From Sphingobium sp. WTD-1 (GTDB taxonomy: Bacteria; Pseudomonadota; Alphaproteobacteria; Sphingomonadales; Sphingomonadaceae): DNA of 64,000 bases. Location of the stretch: contig NZ_CP119127.1 of NCBI RefSeq assembly GCF_030128825.1, positions 2,542,001 to 2,606,000 on the forward strand. The letters run 5' to 3'. The notes beneath the pieces are model-generated. The model worked only from the letters and a program-made list of their open reading frames with translations. It was not told where the DNA came from and ran no database searches. Below, in pieces: positions 36,201 to 43,698 of the stretch; position 1 is the stretch's first letter, and each line of letters starts with the position of its first letter. Both the position numbers and the translations under genes were made by a program.

Positions 36201-36812
36201 AGCTATGGCGAAATCTGTTCCCAGCCAATGGGCATGCCCAATGCCGAAGGGCGGGTGATGGGCATCATGGCGGCGATGGTCGAGGATGTGCGCTGGCGCG
36301 AGACGCGGCGGGGCGCGCGCTATGCCAACGCCACCTTCTCGGACCAGAGCGGCCAGTTCCAGGCGAGCTGTTTCGACGAGGACGCCTGCAAGCAGATCGA
36401 GGAACTGGCGCGCGAGGGCGATTGCGCGCTGCTGCATGTCGAGCTGGATCGCCTGCCGGGCGAGGAAACGCCGCGTGTCACCGTGCGCCGGATGGAGCCG
36501 TTCCGCGAGATCGCCAACGTGTCGCGCATGGAACTGGTGCTGGACATCGAGATGGTCGAGGCCGTGGCCAAGCTGGCCGCGATCCTGTCCGGCAGCCGGG
36601 GCGGACGGTGCGAGGTGTTCGTGCGGGCGCCGATCGGCAATGGCAAGGCGGCCCGCGTCTTCCTGGGCGACGACTTCACGCTGGGCGCCGATCAGGTCGA
36701 CGCAATCAGTGGCATTGCCGGGCTGACCGTCCATAATCTGGCGCGGATGGAGGCGAAGTCGGACGGCTATCGCACCCGCCATCGCCGATCGGCCATGCGG
36801 CTGGTCGGCTGA
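33270..36812 (+). CDS. dnaE: DNA polymerase III subunit alpha
   Basis: Replicative polymerase of 1180 residues. The N-terminal PHP domain starts AFVPLRIFSSFTMLEGAI, the polymerase core has PDFDIDF with the aspartates at residues 401 and 403, exactly as in E. coli, and GPGRGSGAGSLVAWAL near 365. The thumb/finger region carries FGKLKARAVLKDTGR and RHSSTHAAGVVI. A helix-hairpin-helix region (FGFNKSHAAAYALLAYQ, then GGLKGVGEKAMEQL) and an OB fold (ANATFSDQSGQFQASCFDED near 1030) follow. Length and motifs fit DnaE1, not the error-prone DnaE2. A 1204-residue antisense open frame covers most of the gene and is not real. Confidence 0.98.
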   Translation: MSHSAFVPLRIFSSFTMLEGAIDPKKIAKQAKVLGFPAAAITDRNGLYGSMAFSDGCKGEGVQPIVGAMLGVVRPGRPSNAPAVHDWIALYAQDAGGYDNICALVSMAHLDRPLEEVPHVTLDMLEGRTDGVIALTAGGEGAIARLFAEDQPDAALAYADRLQALFPDRLYVEICRRLDPVEGKAEPQLLDLAYDRNLPLVATNPTCFAEPEFHAAHDVMLCIADGAYVETPDRRTSSPDAWMKPAAEMKRLFEDLPEALANTLVVAQRCAVMAPKRKPILPSLAGDIEGEGIMLRDQSIAGLEARLEKAGIIADEARQPYFERLKFEMDIIIQMGFPGYFLIVADFIKWAKDHDIPVGPGRGSGAGSLVAWALTITDLDPLQLGLLFERFLNPERVSMPDFDIDFCETRRGEVIRYVQQKYGSDHVAQIITFGKLKARAVLKDTGRVMQMSYGQVDRLAKLVPNHPTDPWTLERSLNGVAEFKAEYDNDNQVKRLIDYAMKLEGFPRHSSTHAAGVVIGDRPLSQLVPLYRDPRSDMPVTQFDMKFVEGAGLVKFDFLGLKTLSVLQKAVQLLKGRGVTVDLDTLAWDDAKVYELLQRGDTVGVFQLESEGMRKTLAAVRPTNFGDIIALVSLYRPGPMDNIPMFGRRKNGQEEIEYPHILLKPILEETYGIFVYQEQVMQAAQILAGYSLGDADLLRRAMGKKIKAEMDAQRLRFVEGCAKSDIKPAKANELFDLIDKFAGYGFNKSHAAAYALLAYQTAWLKAHYPAEFYAGSMAFDIHLTEKLTVFVDDMRRMGMTCLPPDLNQSEADFTVEAVPFEGDDPRLGFAVRYALGGLKGVGEKAMEQLVAERAASGPFKTLDDLADRIEPRLLNRRQLESLAAAGAFDTIHADRAGVHAAAETLLSVAASAAQARESGQGGLFGDVETTHEDVRIPPHQAWTVSDRMAQEKEAFGFYFSAHPVDRFRHLADARGAKSYGEICSQPMGMPNAEGRVMGIMAAMVEDVRWRETRRGARYANATFSDQSGQFQASCFDEDACKQIEELAREGDCALLHVELDRLPGEETPRVTVRRMEPFREIANVSRMELVLDIEMVEAVAKLAAILSGSRGGRCEVFVRAPIGNGKAARVFLGDDFTLGADQVDAISGIAGLTVHNLARMEAKSDGYRTRHRRSAMRLVG

Positions 36813-36844
36813 CCCTGCCTGTTTTTCAGTCCGAGGAGAAATCC

Positions 36845-37255
36845 GTGTCCGAAGCGACCCTGGCCCTGGTCCATGCCTATTATGATGCCTTCAACCGACA
36901 GGATGCCGAGGGGATGCTGGCGCTGCTGGCCGACGATGTCCGGCACGAGCCGAGCCAGGGCGCTGCCCGCATCGGCAAGGCGGCCTTCGCCGATTTCCTG
37001 GCCCATATGAACATTTGCTATGCCGAGACGGTGATCGACCCGATCGTGCTGGCCAATGCCCAAGGGACGCGGGCTGCGGCCGAGTTCATGCTGGAAGGGC
37101 GCTATCTGGTGACTGACGAAGGGCTGCCGTCGGCCGCTGGCCAGACCTATCATCTGCGCGTCGGCGCCTTCTTCGACATCGTCGAGGGGCGCATCGCCCG
37201 CATTTCCAACCATTATAATCTGGCCGACTGGATCACGCAGGTCGAAAGGCGGTAA
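36845..37255 (+). CDS. NTF2-like / SnoaL-like domain protein
   Basis: Small cone-shaped alpha+beta barrel protein of 136 residues, family NTF2-like (ketosteroid isomerase/SnoaL). It opens EATLALVHAYYDAFNRQDAEGMLALLADDV and ends IVEGRIARISNHYNLADWI, the typical first helix and last strand. GTG 36845 is used because GAGGAGAAAT lies just upstream. Substrate is unknown. It is followed by the nitrilase-family and GNAT genes on the same strand, with a gap of 41 nt, so the three may form a small operon. dnaE ends 32 nt upstream and may share transcription. Confidence 0.8.
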   Translation: MSEATLALVHAYYDAFNRQDAEGMLALLADDVRHEPSQGAARIGKAAFADFLAHMNICYAETVIDPIVLANAQGTRAAAEFMLEGRYLVTDEGLPSAAGQTYHLRVGAFFDIVEGRIARISNHYNLADWITQVERR

Positions 37256-37296
37256 AGTTGCCGCCTGTCCTGTCGCCATCCCATCCTGAGGTATCC

Positions 37297-38271
37297 TTGA
37301 CCCACATCCGCGTTGCTGCCGCCCAATATCCGATCGAGCAGGTGCAGAGCTTTGCCGCCTGGCAGGAAAAGCTGACCCGCTGGGTGGAGGAAGCCGCTGC
37401 GCTGGGCGCGACGCTGGCGATCTTCCCCGAATATGCGGCGATGGAGCTGGCCGGGATCGATCCCGAGCGGGCGGCCGACCTGACCGCCTCGCTCGACCTG
37501 GTGATGCAGTTTGGCGAAGCCTATGACCGCATCCATGCCGAGCTTGCAGTGCGGCTCGACATCATGATCCTGGCGGGCAGCCGGCCGGTGCGGGAAAGCG
37601 ACGGCCGGATCGTCAACCGCGCCCGGCTCTTCTGCCCGGACGGCACCACCGGCCATCAGGACAAGATCATGATGACCCGGTTCGAACGCGAGCGCTGGGG
37701 CATCAGCGGCGGCGACAGCATCAACCTCATCCACACGCCGATCGGGCCGGTCGGCATCTCCATCTGCTATGACGTCGAATTTCCGATGATCGCGCGGGCG
37801 CAGGCGGAGGCCGGCGCCAAGCTGATCCTGACGCCATCGGCCACCGACACGATGCAGGGCTATTGGCGGGTGCGGATCGGCGCGCAGGCGCGGGCGATGG
37901 AAAATCAATGCTTCGTCGTCCAGTCGCCGAGCGTCGGCATGGCCCCCTGGCTGCCCTGCATGGACGAGAATTTCGGCGCGGCAGGGGCTTTTGGACCACC
38001 CGACGGCACAATGCCCGACGATGGCGTGATCGCGCTGGGGCAGGCGAACGGCCCGGCCTGGGTGGTGGCGGACATCGACCTGGCCATGGTCGACCAGTTG
38101 CGTGCGGATGGCACGGTGCTGCCCTTCCGCCACTGGCCCGAACAGCATGTGCCCTTCCACATCATCCAGAATGGCGCGGGATCGGACGTGATCGCGCAGA
38201 TGGCCAGCGATGCCGCGCGCGACGATGCGCCGGCCACGCCGCAAATCGAAGATCAGGAGATTGCAGAATGA
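37297..38271 (+). CDS. carbon-nitrogen hydrolase (nitrilase superfamily)
   Basis: Hydrolyses amide or nitrile bonds through a Glu-Lys-Cys triad, visible as FPEYAAMEL, GHQDKIMMTRFE and ISICYDVEFPM. The 324-residue protein is in the branch-9/10-like range. The start is a TTG at 37297 (GAGG 6 nt upstream) giving MTHIRVAAAQYPIE; the frame opens earlier at TTG 37258 without family similarity. Cytosolic. Stop and GNAT start overlap as ATGA, so the two are coupled; fused nitrilase-GNAT proteins are known in other bacteria, suggesting a linked reaction, which is inference. Confidence 0.9.
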   Translation: MTHIRVAAAQYPIEQVQSFAAWQEKLTRWVEEAAALGATLAIFPEYAAMELAGIDPERAADLTASLDLVMQFGEAYDRIHAELAVRLDIMILAGSRPVRESDGRIVNRARLFCPDGTTGHQDKIMMTRFERERWGISGGDSINLIHTPIGPVGISICYDVEFPMIARAQAEAGAKLILTPSATDTMQGYWRVRIGAQARAMENQCFVVQSPSVGMAPWLPCMDENFGAAGAFGPPDGTMPDDGVIALGQANGPAWVVADIDLAMVDQLRADGTVLPFRHWPEQHVPFHIIQNGAGSDVIAQMASDAARDDAPATPQIEDQEIAE

Positions 38272-38858
38272 CCGAGCCGGCGATCATCGTCGACCGCGTG
38301 ACCAGTGATGCGCAGGGACTTGAGGTGCTGGCGACGCTGCGCATCCGCATCTTCCGCGAGTGGCCCTATCTTTATGAGGGCGATGCCGTGCATGAGGAGG
38401 AATATCTGCGCGCTTTCCTGGCGAGCGACAATGCGACGCTGGTGCGGGCGCGGATCGGCGAGGAGCCGGTCGGCATCGCCACCGCATCGCCGCTGGCTGG
38501 CCAGCCCGACAGTCTGGTCGCGCCGCTGGCGGCGGCCGGCGTCGATGTCGCGCGCAGCTTCTATTTCGGCGAATCCGTGCTGCTGCCGGCCTATCATGGC
38601 CGTGGCATCGGCCATCTCTTCTTCGACGCGCGCGAAGCGGCGGCACTGGACGCCGGCGCCGATTTTGCGATCTTCTGCGGCGTGGTGCGCCAAGAGGACG
38701 ATCCGCGCCGCCCGGCCGATGCCCGCGACCTTGCCCCCTTCTGGCGCAAGCGCGGCTATGCGCCGATCGAGGGCGCGCTGTGCGACATGAGCTGGAAGGA
38801 AATTGGCGGCAGCGAAAAGATCAGCCACCCGATGCAATTCTGGATGCGGGCGCTGTAA
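38268..38858 (+). CDS. GNAT family N-acetyltransferase
   Basis: Acetyl-CoA-dependent N-acetyltransferase, 196 residues. The acetyl-CoA loop reads LLPAYHGRGIGHLFFDARE (V-x-x-x-x-R/Q-G-x-G/A form) near residue 105, preceded by a core strand RSFYFGESV, and the substrate side has FREWPYLYEGD near 30. It is translationally coupled (ATGA) to the nitrilase-family gene. The acceptor amine is unknown. A hairpin downstream (38952-38985) closes the unit. Confidence 0.87.
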   Translation: MTEPAIIVDRVTSDAQGLEVLATLRIRIFREWPYLYEGDAVHEEEYLRAFLASDNATLVRARIGEEPVGIATASPLAGQPDSLVAPLAAAGVDVARSFYFGESVLLPAYHGRGIGHLFFDAREAAALDAGADFAIFCGVVRQEDDPRRPADARDLAPFWRKRGYAPIEGALCDMSWKEIGGSEKISHPMQFWMRAL

Positions 38859-38951
38859 GCCGCAAGGCATCATGCCATATCTGGCTCCGTCATCCTTCGC
38901 CGGGATGGGGCGTTGCGGGCTAGGCAGAGCGGCGCCGCTTGCCGGTCAGCA

Positions 38952-38985
38952 AAAAGGGCCGCCCCGGCGGGACGGCCCTTTCTCA
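38952..38985. terminator. intrinsic terminator between GNAT and the Q/N-rich gene
   Basis: AAAGGGCCG (38953-38961) pairs with CGGCCCTTT (38973-38981) around GCCCCGGCGGGA-like loop sequence. T-rich runs flank it on both strands, so it can serve both convergent units. Confidence 0.75.
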
Positions 38986-39007
38986 TGCTATGGGTCGCAT
39001 GAAAGGA

Positions 39008-39151
39008 TCAGCGTTGCTCGCGGCCCTGATCGTCGCGGCGCTCCTGCTGGCCGCCGCCCTGCTGGCGACGCTGTTCGTCCTGCTGGTTCTGCTGGTCTGG
39101 CTTGCCGGGCTGGCCACCCTGCTGACCGGGATTCTGGTTCTGATTAGCCAT
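39008..39151 (-). CDS. 47-residue Gln/Asn/Gly/Arg-rich protein
   Basis: ATG 39151 has a strong AGGAGA Shine-Dalgarno 7 nt upstream. The product (MANQNQNPGQQGGQPGKPDQ, then QQ and RR/RDD rich) is a disordered, hydrophilic, low-complexity protein, with no hydrophobic core or signal. Similar Q/N/G-rich small proteins occur in sphingomonads. The complementary strand reads as a hydrophobic Leu/Val/Ala frame simply because CAG codons read as CTG, but that strand has no ribosome site. Function unknown; an RNA- or protein-binding disordered role is a guess. Confidence 0.65.
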   Translation of the reverse strand: MANQNQNPGQQGGQPGKPDQQNQQDEQRRQQGGGQQERRDDQGREQR

Positions 39152-39312
39152 GTCATTCTCTCCTAGCGGGCACTGTAACCCGCCTGCGCTCAACCTGAGG
39201 CGGCGCTGCGATGTTCCGAAAAATCATGCTGATCGAAATCAAGTCGCCCACAAGTGACGGATAAGGTTCGGCATATTTCCTGATCTGGCCGGCAGGCATA
39301 TCGTGCGGGCAA

Positions 39313-39342
39313 AGAAAAAGGGGCCGCCCTGCGGCAGCCCCT
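39313..39342 (-). terminator. intrinsic terminator after the alpha/beta hydrolase
   Basis: On the minus strand GGGGCTGCC pairs with GGCGGCCCC around GCAG and is followed by TTTTTCTTT. Confidence 0.8.
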
Positions 39343-39366
39343 CCATGATCCCGATCGGGCCGGTCC

Positions 39367-40023
39367 TCAGCGGATCGGCGAATCCGGCGACAGGCGCATG
39401 TCGAGATAATTGTCGACCGACTTCATCAGCTGGTCCAGCTCATGCTCGAAGAAGTGGTTGGCTCCCTTGATCTCGTCATGATGGATGGTGATGCCCTTTT
39501 GGGTGCGCAGCTTGTCGACCAGCTTCTGCACCGCGCTGGCGGTCACCACTTCGTCCGCAGTGCCCTGGACGATGATGCCCGACGAGGGGCAGGGCGCCAG
39601 GAACGAGAAATCATACATATTGGCCGGCGGCGCGACCGAGATGAAGCCGCGGATTTCCGGGCGGCGCATCAGCAGCTGCATACCGATCCAGGCACCGAAG
39701 GAGAAGCCGGCGATCCAGGTGGTCTGCGCTTCGGGGTGGAAGCTCTGCACCCAGTCGAGCGCCGCTGCCGCATCGCTGAGTTCACCAATGCCATTGTCGA
39801 ACGTGCCCTGGCTGCGGCCGACGCCGCGGAAGTTGAAGCGCAGCACGGCAAAGCCGCGCTTCACGAAGGTCTTGTAGAGTGCCTGGGTGATGCGGTCGTT
39901 CATCGTACCGCCGCCCTGCGGATGCGGGTGCAGGATCATGGCAACCGGCGCGCGCGGGCGGGGCGGGGGGCTGAAGCGGCCTTCGAGGCGACCTTCGGGT
40001 CCGGGGAAAATGACGTCGGGCAT
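39367..40023 (-). CDS. alpha/beta hydrolase
   Basis: Cytosolic serine hydrolase of 218 residues, of the family often annotated near CocE/NonD or DUF-like hydrolases. It opens MPDVIFPGPEGRLEGRF, has an ILHPHPQGGGTMN oxyanion region, the nucleophile in AGFSFGAWIG near residue 108 (GxSxG), an aspartate in GTADEV, and the histidine in KGANHFFEHE near 190. Substrate unknown. ATG 40023 is chosen by homology; the longer frame has no Shine-Dalgarno. It lies divergent from the first cysteine desulfurase. Confidence 0.82.
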   Translation of the reverse strand: MPDVIFPGPEGRLEGRFSPPPRPRAPVAMILHPHPQGGGTMNDRITQALYKTFVKRGFAVLRFNFRGVGRSQGTFDNGIGELSDAAAALDWVQSFHPEAQTTWIAGFSFGAWIGMQLLMRRPEIRGFISVAPPANMYDFSFLAPCPSSGIIVQGTADEVVTASAVQKLVDKLRTQKGITIHHDEIKGANHFFEHELDQLMKSVDNYLDMRLSPDSPIR

Positions 40024-40175
40024 GGCACCTGTTATGGTCTGGGCTGCCATGGGGCAGCGGGGAAAGGGTCCGTGCGCGCGCCGGGGCTTGGCCATATGGC
40101 CTTCACGCTGGCGCCGCGCGGCAATCCGCCTATATAGATGCCGCCGCCATTTCCGCAATCAATGAGTAGTTCCGC

Positions 40176-41210
40176 TTGGCCGCCGACCGCCTTTATCTCG
40201 ATCATGCCGCGACCACCCCGATGCTGCCGCAGGCGCAAGCCGCAATGGTCGCCGCGATGGCCGGCTGGGCCAATCCCTCCAGCCCGCACAGCGACGGGCG
40301 CGCGGCGCGGGCCATGCTGGAGGAAGCGCGGCGGCGCATCGCGGCGACGCTCGGATGGGATGGCCATGTCCTCTTCACTTCCGGCGCGAGCGAGGCGATC
40401 GCCATCGCGCTGACCCGCGCCAAGGCGGCGCGAATCGTCACCTCGCCGGTCGAGCATGATGCGGTGCTGCGCGTAACCAGGGCGGCGGAACGGCTGGCGG
40501 TGGACGGCGATGGCCGGGTGCTGCTGCCGGAACTGGCGCCGGGCAGTCTGGTCGCGATCCAGCATGTAAACAATGAGACGGGCGTGATCCAGCCGCTGGC
40601 GGACTTCCGGCGCGACGGGCTGCTGCTGTTTGCCGATTGTGCCCAGAGCGCGGGCAAGCTGGCGCTGCCCGACGCCGACATGATCGCGATCAGCGCGCAC
40701 AAGTTTGGCGGACCGCCGGGGATCGGCGCGCTGCTGATTCGCGACCTGGCGCTGGTCGAACCGAGCGGCGGGCAGGAACAGGGCTATCGCGCCGGCACCG
40801 AAAATCTGCCGGCGATCATGGCGATGGCGGCGGCGCTGGAAGGGCGGGGCGACTGGATGCCGGTGGCGGCCGCGCTGCGGGCGCGACTGGACGCCGGGAT
40901 CGAGGCGGCGGGCGGCCAGATCGTCGCGCGCGATGCGCCGCGCTTGGCGGCGATCGCCAGTTATCGCATGCCCGGCCTGTCGGCGCGGGCGCAGCTGATC
41001 CAATTCGACCTGGCTGGTATTTCCGTGTCGGCGGGCAGCGCCTGTTCGTCCGGATCGCTCAAGACCAGCCATGTGCTGGGCGCGATGGGCTGGGACGCGG
41101 CGGCGGCGGGCGAAGTGGTGCGGGTGAGTTTCGGCCCGCAGACCAGCGCGGGCGATGTCGATCGCTTCCTTGCCACATGGACCGCCATGGCGGAGCGGGC
41201 GGGCCGGTGA
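40176..41210 (+). CDS. cysteine desulfurase-like aminotransferase (class V), first of tandem pair
   Basis: PLP-dependent enzyme that removes sulfur from cysteine to form a persulfide, 344 residues. Motifs: YLDHAATTP at the N-terminus, HVNNETGVIQP, the PLP lysine in AISAHKFGGPPGIGALL near residue 175, and the active cysteine loop SAGSACSSGSLKTSHVL near 290. The start is TTG 40176; the next ATG is already inside the conserved N-terminus. It is shorter than IscS (about 404). The GTGA overlap with the next gene makes the pair coupled. Confidence 0.88.
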   Translation: MAADRLYLDHAATTPMLPQAQAAMVAAMAGWANPSSPHSDGRAARAMLEEARRRIAATLGWDGHVLFTSGASEAIAIALTRAKAARIVTSPVEHDAVLRVTRAAERLAVDGDGRVLLPELAPGSLVAIQHVNNETGVIQPLADFRRDGLLLFADCAQSAGKLALPDADMIAISAHKFGGPPGIGALLIRDLALVEPSGGQEQGYRAGTENLPAIMAMAAALEGRGDWMPVAAALRARLDAGIEAAGGQIVARDAPRLAAIASYRMPGLSARAQLIQFDLAGISVSAGSACSSGSLKTSHVLGAMGWDAAAAGEVVRVSFGPQTSAGDVDRFLATWTAMAERAGR

Positions 41211-42295
41211 TCTATCTCGACTATCAGGCGACGACGCCGCTGGCGCCCGAAGCCTTTGAGGCGATGGTGCCGCTGCTGCGCGACCAGTTCGCCAATCCGC
41301 ACAGCGCGCATCGCGCCGGCCGCATGGTCGCGGCGCAGGTGGAACTGGCGCGCGATGCCATCGGTCAGTTGCTGCCCGGTGGCGGCAGGCTGCTCTTTAC
41401 CTCCGGCGCGACCGAGGCGCTCAACATCGCGATCCAGGGCGCGCCGGCCGGCGGCATCGTCACCATCGCGACCGAACATGCCGCCGTGCTGGATACGGTG
41501 GCGGCGATGCGGCGGACGGGCCGGGCGGTGACGGTCCTGCCGGTGGATTGCGACGGGCTGGTCGATCTGGAGGCGGCGGTGCGGGCGATCGTGCCGGGGG
41601 TGGCGCTGGTCGTCGCGATGCTGGTCAATAACGAGATTGGCGTGATCCAGCCGGTCGGCGCGCTGGCGGAACTGGCCCATGGCGCGGGCGCGCTGTTCCT
41701 GTGCGACGCGGTGCAGGGCTATGGCCGGGTGCCGATCCCTGATCCGTGCGACATGGTGGCGATCAGCGCGCACAAGATCCACGGGCCCAAGGGGATCGGT
41801 GCGTTGTGGCTGCGCGATGGCGTGAAGATCGACCCGCTGATCCATGGCGGCGGGCAGGAAGGCGGGCTGCGGTCGGGCACTTTGTCGCCCGCTTTGTGCG
41901 CCGGATTTGGCGTGGCGGTGCGCCTGATGCGGGAGCAGGCGGAGGCCGACCGCGCACATGTGGCGGCGCTGTCTGCCCAGACGCGCGCGCTGTTCGCCGA
42001 CTGGACGTTGAACGGCAGCGCGGATGCGCGTTATCCCGGCAATCTCAACATTCGTCGCGCCGGGATCGACGGCGCGCGATTGTTGTCCGATTGCCGCAAT
42101 ATCTCTTTTTCGCTCGGCAGCGCTTGCGCGAGCGGGTCCGGGCGGCCTAGCCATGTGCTGCGCGCTTTGGGTCTTTCAGACAGTCAGGCGCGCGGATCGG
42201 TGCGGATCGGCTTTGGCCGATACACGACACCGGCCGAACTGGAGGAGGCTGCGAAGGTGATTAACGGGGCGGCGACCGCACAAGCGGCGCCGTGA
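41207..42295 (+). CDS. cysteine desulfurase, second of tandem pair
   Basis: Class V PLP enzyme of 362 residues, homologous to but distinct from the preceding copy. It begins MIYLDYQATTPLAPEAFEAM (GTG start 41207 overlapping the first stop as GTGA), has MLVNNEIGVIQP, the PLP lysine in ISAHKIHGPKGIGALW near residue 190, and the active cysteine in SLGSACASGSGRPSHVL near 310. All key residues are kept, so both copies should be active. The following ferredoxin suggests Fe-S assembly or sulfur transfer, which is inference. Confidence 0.9.
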   Translation: MIYLDYQATTPLAPEAFEAMVPLLRDQFANPHSAHRAGRMVAAQVELARDAIGQLLPGGGRLLFTSGATEALNIAIQGAPAGGIVTIATEHAAVLDTVAAMRRTGRAVTVLPVDCDGLVDLEAAVRAIVPGVALVVAMLVNNEIGVIQPVGALAELAHGAGALFLCDAVQGYGRVPIPDPCDMVAISAHKIHGPKGIGALWLRDGVKIDPLIHGGGQEGGLRSGTLSPALCAGFGVAVRLMREQAEADRAHVAALSAQTRALFADWTLNGSADARYPGNLNIRRAGIDGARLLSDCRNISFSLGSACASGSGRPSHVLRALGLSDSQARGSVRIGFGRYTTPAELEEAAKVINGAATAQAAP

Positions 42296-42314
42296 GCAGG
42301 GAGCGTCGCATAGC

Positions 42315-42650
42315 ATGACCATGGTCACCTTCATCAGCGCCGACGGCGAAAATCGACAGCAAGTCGATGCGCCTGCCGGGTCCGTCCTGCTGGAGGTTGC
42401 ACAGGCGGCGGGCCAGCCGCTGGAAGGAACATGCGAAGGGCAGATGGCCTGTTCGACCTGTCATGTCATCGTCGATGTCGCCGATTTCGACCGTCTGCCG
42501 CGCGCGAGCGAGGATGAGGAGGATATGCTGGACCTGGCCGCTGCGGCGACCCGCACCAGTCGCCTGGCCTGCCAGATCATCCTGTCCGAACAACTGGACG
42601 CGCTGACCGTCCGTATCCCCGGTGAATTCTATAATATGCAAGGTATGTGA
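42315..42650 (+). CDS. fdx: [2Fe-2S] ferredoxin, adrenodoxin/ISC type
   Basis: Electron carrier of 111 residues. Cluster cysteines are at 40, 46, 49 and 86 (CEGQMACSTCH and RLACQIIL), the adrenodoxin/Fdx pattern C-x5-C-x2-C-x36-C. It lies 19 nt after the second desulfurase on the same strand and should serve either Fe-S cluster assembly (as Fdx in the Isc system) or a nearby oxidoreductase. An ATG two codons in (ATG 42321) is an alternative start. Confidence 0.94.
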   Translation: MTMVTFISADGENRQQVDAPAGSVLLEVAQAAGQPLEGTCEGQMACSTCHVIVDVADFDRLPRASEDEEDMLDLAAAATRTSRLACQIILSEQLDALTVRIPGEFYNMQGM

Positions 42651-42653
42651 GCC

Positions 42654-43634
42654 ATGGTGCTGCGCAAATCCCTCTCGTTGGCAGCGCTGACCGCCTGTCT
42701 GGTCGTGACCATGCCGCTGTCGGCCGCGCCCAAGAAGAAGGCGCCGGCCAAGAAGGTTGAAGAGGCGCCGACCTTGCCGACGCTGCTGCCGCCCGCGCCA
42801 CGCTATCTGGTGCCGCAATCGGCACTGACCTCCGTCCGCAATCCCAAGGAGATCGAGGAGGAAACCGGCGGGCGTATGGGGATCGCGCTGGTCGATCGCG
42901 ATGGGGCGCTGATCCTGGGTTTCAACCGCGACGATCGCTTTGCCATGTGCTCGACCTTCAAGGCGCCACTGGCCGCCGCCGTGTTGATCGGCGCGCAGGG
43001 CGGCAAGTTCGGGCTGGAGGGGGAGATACCTTTCACCAAGGACGATATTCTCGATTACGCGCCCGTCGTGAAGAAGAACAGGAAGCGCGGCCGCATGTCG
43101 ATGGCCGAACTGGCCGAGGCGGCGGTCGAGGTGAGCGACAACAGCGCCGCCAACCTGTTGCTGCCGATGCTGGGCGGGCCAGAGGGGCTGACCTCCTTCA
43201 TCCGCGCCCATGGCGACAAGATCACGCGGCTCGACCGTATCGAGCCCGAGCTGAACGAGAATGTCGCCGGCGATCCGCGCGACACGACCAGTCCGGCGGC
43301 AATGGCCGGCCTGATGGGGCGGCTGCTGTTCCGCGATATGCAGGCGGCCGATGCCGACAGGCTGCGCGGCTGGCTGAATGCCAGCACCACCGGCGATAAA
43401 AGAATCAAGGCGGGCCTGCCCGAAGGCTGGACCTCAGGCAGCAAGACAGGCAGCTGTGGCACCGCCTATAATGATGTCGCGCTGGTGAAGTCGCCGGCGG
43501 GCGAGGAATATATACTCGCCATCTATCTCGACCGGCCGACGGTGGACGACAAGAAGGCCGAGGCGGCGATCGCCGAAGCGGCTCATTCGGCGCTGGAATT
43601 CGTCAGCAAGGCGCAGAGGAGCGGGCTGAACTAG
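42654..43634 (+). CDS. class A beta-lactamase with Cys69/Cys238 pair
   Basis: Periplasmic serine beta-lactamase, 326 residues, with a signal peptide (about 25 residues, then a Lys/Ala/Pro-rich linker to ~65). All class A motifs are present: S70-x-x-K as MCSTFKA (Ser at residue 100), SDN as VSDNSAAN (161), the omega-loop catalytic Glu in RIEPELNEN (Glu at 197, the E166 position), and KTG as SKTGSCG (264). Two cysteines sit at Ambler 69 (residue 99) and 238 (residue 268), the disulfide pair characteristic of class A carbapenemases (NMC-A, SME, KPC, GES). Hydrolysis spectrum is unknown. No regulator or mobile element flanks it. Confidence 0.9.
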   Translation: MVLRKSLSLAALTACLVVTMPLSAAPKKKAPAKKVEEAPTLPTLLPPAPRYLVPQSALTSVRNPKEIEEETGGRMGIALVDRDGALILGFNRDDRFAMCSTFKAPLAAAVLIGAQGGKFGLEGEIPFTKDDILDYAPVVKKNRKRGRMSMAELAEAAVEVSDNSAANLLLPMLGGPEGLTSFIRAHGDKITRLDRIEPELNENVAGDPRDTTSPAAMAGLMGRLLFRDMQAADADRLRGWLNASTTGDKRIKAGLPEGWTSGSKTGSCGTAYNDVALVKSPAGEEYILAIYLDRPTVDDKKAEAAIAEAAHSALEFVSKAQRSGLN

Positions 43635-43698
43635 GCTTATGGCATGGCAAGGGCATGGAAGCCCTTGCCTTCCCGTCATGAGTTCGCCATATGCCCGG

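Noticed and set aside
33168..36782. 1204-residue antisense open frame across dnaE
   Set aside because: It is a codon-composition shadow of dnaE, rich in His/Arg/Gly/Gln with no known domain, and the plus-strand DnaE is complete with catalytic aspartates.
38939..39166. hydrophobic plus-strand frame (MKGSALLAALIV...) opposite the Q/N-rich gene
   Set aside because: Weak initiation region; the minus frame has an AGGAGA site. CTG/CAG codon complementarity explains the Leu richness. A genuine small membrane peptide is not excluded but not supported.
42261..43211. 316-residue minus-strand frame over ferredoxin and beta-lactamase
   Set aside because: Antisense to two genes with complete active-site motifs.
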